Shown here: positions 56,048 to 60,489 of the stretch, one piece after another
Layout: the number at the start of each line of letters is the position of its first letter
Numbering within the stretch: position 1 is the first letter of the stretch
Source: Variovorax sp.
GTDB taxonomy: Bacteria > Pseudomonadota > Gammaproteobacteria > Burkholderiales > Burkholderiaceae_C
Assembly (NCBI GenBank): GCA_017744935.1
Contig: JAGIAI010000030.1
Coordinates: 1 to 60,489, forward strand
Direction of reading: 5' to 3'
Length of the DNA: 60,489 bases
The notes under the pieces: model-generated
The model's database searches: none
The model's input: the letters and a program-made list of their open reading frames with translations, nothing else
Told to the model about the DNA's origin: nothing
Translations under genes and position numbers: made by a program

Positions 56048-57271
56048 TTATCCCGGGAGCCGCTCCGAAGTTGCCCGCAGAAGGGCATTCCGGCGGAACT
56101 CTGTTGCATAAAACAACAGCGCGACCACCGCGAAGCCGCCGCCCAGCAGGCTCAGCCCGTTCCAGCCGTGGAAGGCATAGATGGCAGCCGCCAGGCCGGA
56201 CGCCACCGCCGCGCACAGGAAGATGAAGGTGAGAAAAAGGCCATTGAGGCGCCCGCGCAACTCGGGCGCGAGCACGTAGAGGCTGCGCAGGCTGAGCACG
56301 TTGCACAGTTGCACCGCTCCGTCGAGCAGGATGCCGGCTGCGACCAGCGCCGTCAGCGACCTGAAGTGCACCCCGACCGCGCCCAGTGCGAAGGACAGCA
56401 ATGCGGCAGCCATGGCCCAGCCAGTCGCAGGCCGCGTCAGGCCCCGATCCGCCAGCCGACCGGCCCACGGCGCGGCAAGCGCACCGGCCGCGCCCGCGAG
56501 CGCGAAGAGCGCGATGCCGGCTTGCCCCATGTTGAACTCGCGCGCGAGCGCCAGCGGCACTGCGGTCCAGAACGCCTGGAAGCCCGCGAACATCATCCCC
56601 TGGTAGAAGGCCCGGCGTCGCAGCAAGGGTGTGTTCCACACGATGCCCGGAAGCGATGCCATCGTGCGCGCATAGCCGAACGAGGCATGGGGCCGGCGCA
56701 CCGGCAGTGCGCGCCAGAGTACGACGGCGAGCGCCGCCATCAACATCGCGGAAATCGCGAACACTGCGCGCCAGCCGAGCGCCGAGGCCACCACGCTGGA
56801 GAACGGCCGCGCGAGCATGATGCCCGCAAGCAGCCCCGCCATGATGTTGCCAACCACCTTGCCGCGCGTGGCCTCGGGCACCAGATGCGACGCCAGCGGG
56901 ACCAGAACCTGCGCTGCCACCGCGCAAGTCCCGACCAGGAAGGACGCGGCGAGGAACGTCGCCGCGGAATTCGACAGAGTGATCCCCACCAGCCCCAGCA
57001 CCGCGCCGGCCATCGCGAAGATGATCAGCCGGCGGTTTTCCACCACGTCGGCGAGCGGCACGAGCAGCAGCAGGCCGGTTCCGTAGCCGAGTTGCGTCAG
57101 CGTCATGATCAACCCCGCGAGGCCCGCATGGAGCTGCAGCGTTGCTGCGATCGGCCCGATCAGCGGCTGCGCGAAGTAGATGTTGGCGACGCAGAGGCCG
57201 CATGCCACGGCGAAGAGAAGAGTGAGGCCGGTGGAAAGGCCGGCAGGGGCGGGTGCGTGGGTGTGCGGCAA
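56048..57271 (-). CDS. MFS transporter
   Basis: 407 residues, 12 membrane segments, beginning GLTLLFAVACGLCVANIYFAQPL. Starts at TTG (57271): the frame has no ATG or GTG between the preceding stop and the first membrane segment. An exporter of unknown specificity. 32 bases before the next MFS gene, so likely one transcript. Confidence 0.87.
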   Translation of the reverse strand: MPHTHAPAPAGLSTGLTLLFAVACGLCVANIYFAQPLIGPIAATLQLHAGLAGLIMTLTQLGYGTGLLLLVPLADVVENRRLIIFAMAGAVLGLVGITLSNSAATFLAASFLVGTCAVAAQVLVPLASHLVPEATRGKVVGNIMAGLLAGIMLARPFSSVVASALGWRAVFAISAMLMAALAVVLWRALPVRRPHASFGYARTMASLPGIVWNTPLLRRRAFYQGMMFAGFQAFWTAVPLALAREFNMGQAGIALFALAGAAGALAAPWAGRLADRGLTRPATGWAMAAALLSFALGAVGVHFRSLTALVAAGILLDGAVQLCNVLSLRSLYVLAPELRGRLNGLFLTFIFLCAAVASGLAAAIYAFHGWNGLSLLGGGFAVVALLFYATEFRRNALLRATSERLPG

Positions 57272-57443
57272 GACGAACTTTCGGGGCTTGTTTAGGGGTT
57301 AACCCGCAGGGTCCGGCACCTTAGCACTTCTGCCGCCAGCCTGCAGCGCTCAGTCGCTCCAGGGTTTTGTCAAGCCGTAGGGAGTTCGCGCCCCGGAGCG
57401 TTGATTGACATACTTTCGGCACCTCCATCCTGAAGGGCACCCA

Positions 57444-57608
57444 ATGGCCAAGTACAAGTTCGTGAACAAGCTCGGTTTCGGCGACATCTTCGTGCAGGCG
57501 CTGCTCTGGGCCATCCTGATCGTGATCACCTTCGGGCTTGCCACACCGTTCTTCGCCTACTACTTCTTGAAGCTGATCATCAACAACACCGAAGTTCACG
57601 AGATCTGA
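57444..57608 (+). CDS. Small membrane protein (DUF6693-like)
   Basis: 54 residues from the ATG at 57444 (AAGGGC before it): MAKYKFVNKLGFGDIFVQALLWAILIVITFGLATPFFAYYFLKLIINNTEVHEI. One or two membrane helices. A conserved short protein of unknown role in Comamonadaceae. It is preceded by the 172-base gap 57272-57443, where I see no gene. Confidence 0.65.
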   Translation: MAKYKFVNKLGFGDIFVQALLWAILIVITFGLATPFFAYYFLKLIINNTEVHEI

Positions 57609-57627
57609 ACGGCCGCGGCGCAGAATC

Positions 57628-58029
57628 ATGACCATGAAGAAACTGATCACAGCGGCCCTGCTGGCCCTCGCGGGACTGACGGGCTCGGGAACAGCGCTGG
57701 CCCAGTGGCACAACAGCCCGCAGTTCGATCGCGACCTTCATTTCTGCAGCCGGAGCCACAATTTCGAGCGCTGCATGTGGGACCGCGGCTGGCAGCGCGG
57801 CCAGGGAAGACGCTGGGTGCGGCGCGGACCGGGCCAGAACTGGCACCAGCCGCCACCACCGAACTGGCACCAGCCACCTCCGCCGCCAAACTGGCATCAA
57901 CCGCCACCACCGCGCCGCAACCAGCCACGGCTGAGCGACATGCAGCGGCGCGCGCTGGAGAACTGCAACTTCCTGCCGCCCAACGAGCAGCCGAGGTGCC
58001 GCGCCACGGTCTGGTCGACGGTGCGTTGA
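57628..58029 (+). CDS. Proline-rich exported protein
   Basis: 133 residues (or 131 from the ATG at 57634) with a signal peptide ending in GTALAQ. Three tandem NWHQPPPP units occur in the middle, and two or more Cys are seen in CSRSHNFERCMW and ENCNFLPPNEQPRC. Function unknown; perhaps a periplasmic or surface protein. Confidence 0.65.
   Translation: MTMKKLITAALLALAGLTGSGTALAQWHNSPQFDRDLHFCSRSHNFERCMWDRGWQRGQGRRWVRRGPGQNWHQPPPPNWHQPPPPPNWHQPPPPRRNQPRLSDMQRRALENCNFLPPNEQPRCRATVWSTVR
57838..57912 (+). repeat. Tandem repeat encoding NWHQPPPP (24, 27 and 24 bases)
   Basis: Three tandem units within the proline-rich gene; the second has one extra Pro codon. Synonymous codons differ among units, so the repeat is not recent. 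Confidence 0.8.
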
Positions 58030-58099
58030 CTCCCGACGCCGGCATCGGCCGGCGCCGGCTGGGACAATGCGGGGAACCAAGGAGTTTTCGAGTTCCCCG

Positions 58100-59104
58100 A
58101 TGATCGACAAGGATCAACCCAATCAACAGCTCGCCGCGATGCGCGTGAGCGTGGCACCGATGATGGATTGGACGGATCGCCACTGCCGCTACTTCCATCG
58201 CCTCCTCACGCGCCGTGCGCTCCTCTACACCGAGATGGTGACCACGGGCGCGCTGATCCATGGCGATGTTCCGCGCCATTTGCGCTTCAACACCGAAGAG
58301 CACCCCATCGCCTTGCAACTCGGCGGTAGCGAGCCGGCCGATCTCGCGCAGTGCGCGAAGCTGGGCGAGGAGTGGGGCTATGACGAGATCAACATCAACT
58401 GCGGTTGCCCGAGCGAGCGCGTTCAGCGCGGCGCTTTCGGTGCCTGTCTGATGAACGAACCGGACCTCGTCGCCGATTGCGTGAAGGCGATGGTCGATGT
58501 GGTGGGTGTGCCGGTCACGGTCAAACACCGAATCGGCATCGACAAGGTCGAGAGCTACGAATTCGTGCGCGACTTCATCGGCAAGGTGAGCGAAGCGGGA
58601 TGTGACGCCTTCATCGTGCATGCGCGCAACGCGTGGCTCAAAGGACTGTCGCCGAAGCAGAACCGCGAAGTGCCGCCGCTTCGCTACGAGATCGTGCACC
58701 GGCTGAAGCACGAGTTTCCGGCGCTGCGGATTTCGATCAATGGCGGCCTGAACGACAACGCCGAGATGCATGCGCACCTGCGGCTTCTCGACGGCGTGAT
58801 GATCGGGCGCGAGGCATATCACAACCCCTGGTGGCTGGCCGAGTGGGATGCCGCCTTTTTCGGCGAAGAGCCATCGACGCTCACCCGCGAGGAAGTCGAA
58901 GAGCAGATGTGCGACTACATGGTGCGCGAGGCCGCCGAGCACGGCACGCCGTGGTCGAACATCGCGCGACACATGCTCGGTCTACGCAACGGCCTCCCCG
59001 GTGCGCGGCGCTGGCGGCAGGTGTGGAGCGACCACCGGCTGAAGTCGCGCACCCCCCATGAAGTCATGGCAATCGCCCGAGAGCCGGCCGCGCAGGCCGC
59101 CTGA
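58100..59104 (+). CDS. dusA: tRNA-dihydrouridine synthase A
   Basis: FMN enzyme that reduces uridine at positions 20/20a of tRNA. 334 residues from MIDKDQPNQQLAAM; an ATG at 58067 would add 11. VAPMMDWTDRHCRYFHRLL, INCGCPSERVQRGAFGACLM (catalytic Cys) and VKHRIGID are typical of DusA. AAGGAG lies 15 bases upstream, rather far. Confidence 0.94.
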   Translation: MIDKDQPNQQLAAMRVSVAPMMDWTDRHCRYFHRLLTRRALLYTEMVTTGALIHGDVPRHLRFNTEEHPIALQLGGSEPADLAQCAKLGEEWGYDEININCGCPSERVQRGAFGACLMNEPDLVADCVKAMVDVVGVPVTVKHRIGIDKVESYEFVRDFIGKVSEAGCDAFIVHARNAWLKGLSPKQNREVPPLRYEIVHRLKHEFPALRISINGGLNDNAEMHAHLRLLDGVMIGREAYHNPWWLAEWDAAFFGEEPSTLTREEVEEQMCDYMVREAAEHGTPWSNIARHMLGLRNGLPGARRWRQVWSDHRLKSRTPHEVMAIAREPAAQAA

Positions 59105-59128
59105 TTTCCTGAGCCCCGCGGAACGCCG

Positions 59129-59776
59129 TCAGCCCGCAGCCTCGAGCCCGTTGAGGAAGTGCTGCTGCATCCGGGCCATCGCGCCGGCTGAATCGCGCTC
59201 CTTGATGGCGGCCATGACCGCGCGATGCTCCTTCAGCGACTCGTCGATGCGCCCTGACTTGAGCAACGAGTTGTGGCGATTGAGCTTCATCACTTTGCGC
59301 AGGTCGGCCACAACCTGATCGCGCCAGCGGTTGTTGGCGATCGCGAGCAGGCGCATGTGAAAGCGCTCGTTGATCGCAAAGAAGTTCTCCCGATCCACCT
59401 TGCCCGGCCTTGCGGCGGCTTCGAGTTCGGCATGGAGTGCTTCAAGTTCAGCGAGCTCGGTATCGGTCGCGCGCTTGGCGACGACGCCGGCGGCATCGCT
59501 CTCCAGCAGGCTCAGAAGGTGGTAGACGTCGGCCAGATCCTTTTCGGACACCTCCGTCACATAGGCGCCACGGCGCACCTTCATCGTCACGAGGCCCTCG
59601 GCGGCCAACACCTTCAGCGCCTCACGCAGGGGCGTCCGGCTGATGCCGTATTCCTCGGCCAGCTTGAGCTCGTCGATCCAGCTTCCCGGCTCGAGCTCGC
59701 GCTTGAAGATGCGCTGGCGAAGGAGTTCGGCGACTTCTTCGTAGAGCGCACGGGGGGTAAGGGTGGCGGCTGACAT
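59129..59776 (-). CDS. GntR family regulator (FadR/FCD type)
   Basis: 215 residues: winged HTH at about 10-75 (EEYGISRTPLREALKVLAAEGLVTMKVRRGAYV) and an FCD effector domain from about 80 with His and Asp ligands. Divergent from the methylmalonyl-CoA mutase gene (127 bases between them), which it probably regulates. An inverted repeat lies between. Confidence 0.9.
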   Translation of the reverse strand: MSAATLTPRALYEEVAELLRQRIFKRELEPGSWIDELKLAEEYGISRTPLREALKVLAAEGLVTMKVRRGAYVTEVSEKDLADVYHLLSLLESDAAGVVAKRATDTELAELEALHAELEAAARPGKVDRENFFAINERFHMRLLAIANNRWRDQVVADLRKVMKLNRHNSLLKSGRIDESLKEHRAVMAAIKERDSAGAMARMQQHFLNGLEAAG

Positions 59777-59787
59777 GGTTAGAACTG

Positions 59788-59830
59788 TACCCCAAAAAAT
59801 TGGTTTGAATTAATAATTACGGATGGGGTA
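59788..59830. promoter_or_regulatory. Inverted repeat in the GntR/mutase intergenic region
   Basis: TACCCCA (59788-59794) and TGGGGTA (59824-59830) are perfect reverse complements separated by 29 bases that are A/T-rich and hold the likely promoters. May be the operator of the divergent GntR protein. Confidence 0.45.
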
Positions 59831-59903
59831 GACTCCCGAACATTCCGAGCAGCGCCTCAGCGCGCGCATCCCCGAGACCCGACCGACCACAGAGAACGGC
59901 GCC

Positions 59904-60489
59904 ATGAGCAAACCCGAACCGCAATTTTCTTCAGCCACCCTCGAAGCCTGGGCCAAGGCCGCCGCCAAGTCTGCGCCGGGCGGCGACGTGAGTGCATTGA
60001 ACTGGATCACGCCGGATGGCATCATCGTCAAGCCGCTCTACACGGCCGCAGATCTGCAGGGCCTGAAGTACACCGACACGCTGCCCGGATTCGAGCCCTA
60101 TCTGCGCGGCCCGCAGGCCACGATGTACGCGGTGCGCCCATGGACCATCCGTCAGTACGCCGGGTTCTCGACCGCCGAGGAATCGAACGCGTTCTACCGC
60201 AAGGCGCTTTCAGCCGGCGGCCAGGGCGTGAGCGTGGCGTTCGACCTCGCCACCCATCGCGGCTACGACAGCGACCATCCGCGGGTCACTGGTGATGTGG
60301 GCAAGGCCGGCGTGGCGATCGATTCGGTCGAAGACATGAAGATCCTTTTCGACCAGATCCCTCTCGACGAGGTCAGCGTGTCGATGACGATGAATGGCGC
60401 GGTGCTGCCGGTGCTCGCCATGTTCATCGTCGCCGCGGAAGAGCAGGGGGTGAGAGAGGCGCAGCTCGACGGGACCATCCAGAACGACA
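59904..60489 (+). CDS. scpA: Methylmalonyl-CoA mutase, 5' part
   Basis: 195 visible residues of the B12-dependent mutase that turns (R)-methylmalonyl-CoA into succinyl-CoA in propionate metabolism. ATG at 59904. [48 protein letters not shown] and [17 protein letters not shown] are family hallmarks. The gene runs off the window end. The long single-subunit type is likely but not provable from this part. Confidence 0.95.
   Translation, partial: MSKPEPQFSSATLEAWAKAAAKSAPGGDVSALNWITPDGIIVKPLYTAADLQGLKYTDTLPGFEPYLRGPQATMYAVRPWTIRQYAGFSTAEESNAFYRKALSAGGQGVSVAFDLATHRGYDSDHPRVTGDVGKAGVAIDSVEDMKILFDQIPLDEVSVSMTMNGAVLPVLAMFIVAAEEQGVREAQLDGTIQND

Noticed and set aside
57838..57912. CRISPR-like repeat
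   Set aside because: The units are in-frame coding tandem repeats without spacers.
59810..60031. 73-codon minus-strand frame overlapping the mutase start
   Set aside because: It lies over the coding part of the mutase and its divergent promoter, and lacks any protein feature.

Overview
The window looks like chromosomal DNA of a Burkholderiales bacterium of the family Comamonadaceae, most like Variovorax. The reasons are high G+C, dense gene packing with many 4-base stop/start overlaps, four orphan TctC/Bug solute-binding proteins, a class I polyhydroxyalkanoate (PHA) synthase, and the order thrS-infC-rpmI-rplT-pheS-pheT-ihfA-merR-tRNA-Pro. The genus is inferred from gene content; no search was run.

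Layout. 1-0.9 kb: 3' part of isocitrate lyase and its terminator. 0.9-9.3 kb: the translation operon thrS to ihfA, a MerR regulator and tRNA-Pro(GGG). A threonine-rich leader peptide and a terminator precede thrS, and infC appears to start at ATC. 9.4-17.2 kb: a minus-strand catabolic operon (lyase of the isocitrate lyase/PEP mutase family, LeuC-like and LeuD-like subunits, YbhB-like protein, two TctC proteins, MmgE/PrpD protein) with a divergent GntR regulator. 17.2-23 kb: assorted small genes (DUF4239, DUF1488-like, DUF1810, NlpD-like, CreA, NUDIX) and a gentisate/tyrosine-type isomerase-hydrolase pair, then pgeF. 23-26.8 kb: phaC, phaA and an RraA-family aldolase.

26.8-28.9 kb is a visibly less G+C-rich island on the minus strand. 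It holds a lipoprotein gene followed by a protein with an HExxH metalloprotease motif and a C-terminal XVIPCD-like tail, the signal of Xanthomonadales-type T4SS antibacterial effectors. The tail is cut off by an in-frame amber codon. The arrangement matches an effector/immunity pair, with the effector apparently broken or read through.

29-36 kb: TctC, an EEP-family hydrolase, a LysR regulator with a perfect palindrome at its start, and a divergent operon of TctC, CoA-transferase, cupin and acyl-CoA dehydrogenase. 36-40 kb: a ugp-like ABC transporter (C-B-A-E). 40-44 kb: phaB, dctA and a YbaL-type antiporter. 44-45.6 kb: three uncharacterised genes. 45.6-54.6 kb: a polyol (mannitol/sorbitol/arabitol) operon, mtlE-F-G-K-D, SDR dehydrogenase, AraC-type regulator and xylulokinase. 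It carries three copies of a structured intergenic repeat, each directly after a stop codon. 54.8-60.5 kb: two MFS transporters, a small membrane protein, a proline-rich exported protein, dusA, a GntR regulator and the 5' part of methylmalonyl-CoA mutase.

The overall picture is a metabolically versatile soil or plant-associated heterotroph with a core translation cluster, carbon storage genes, and several independently regulated uptake and catabolism modules for organic acids and sugar alcohols.
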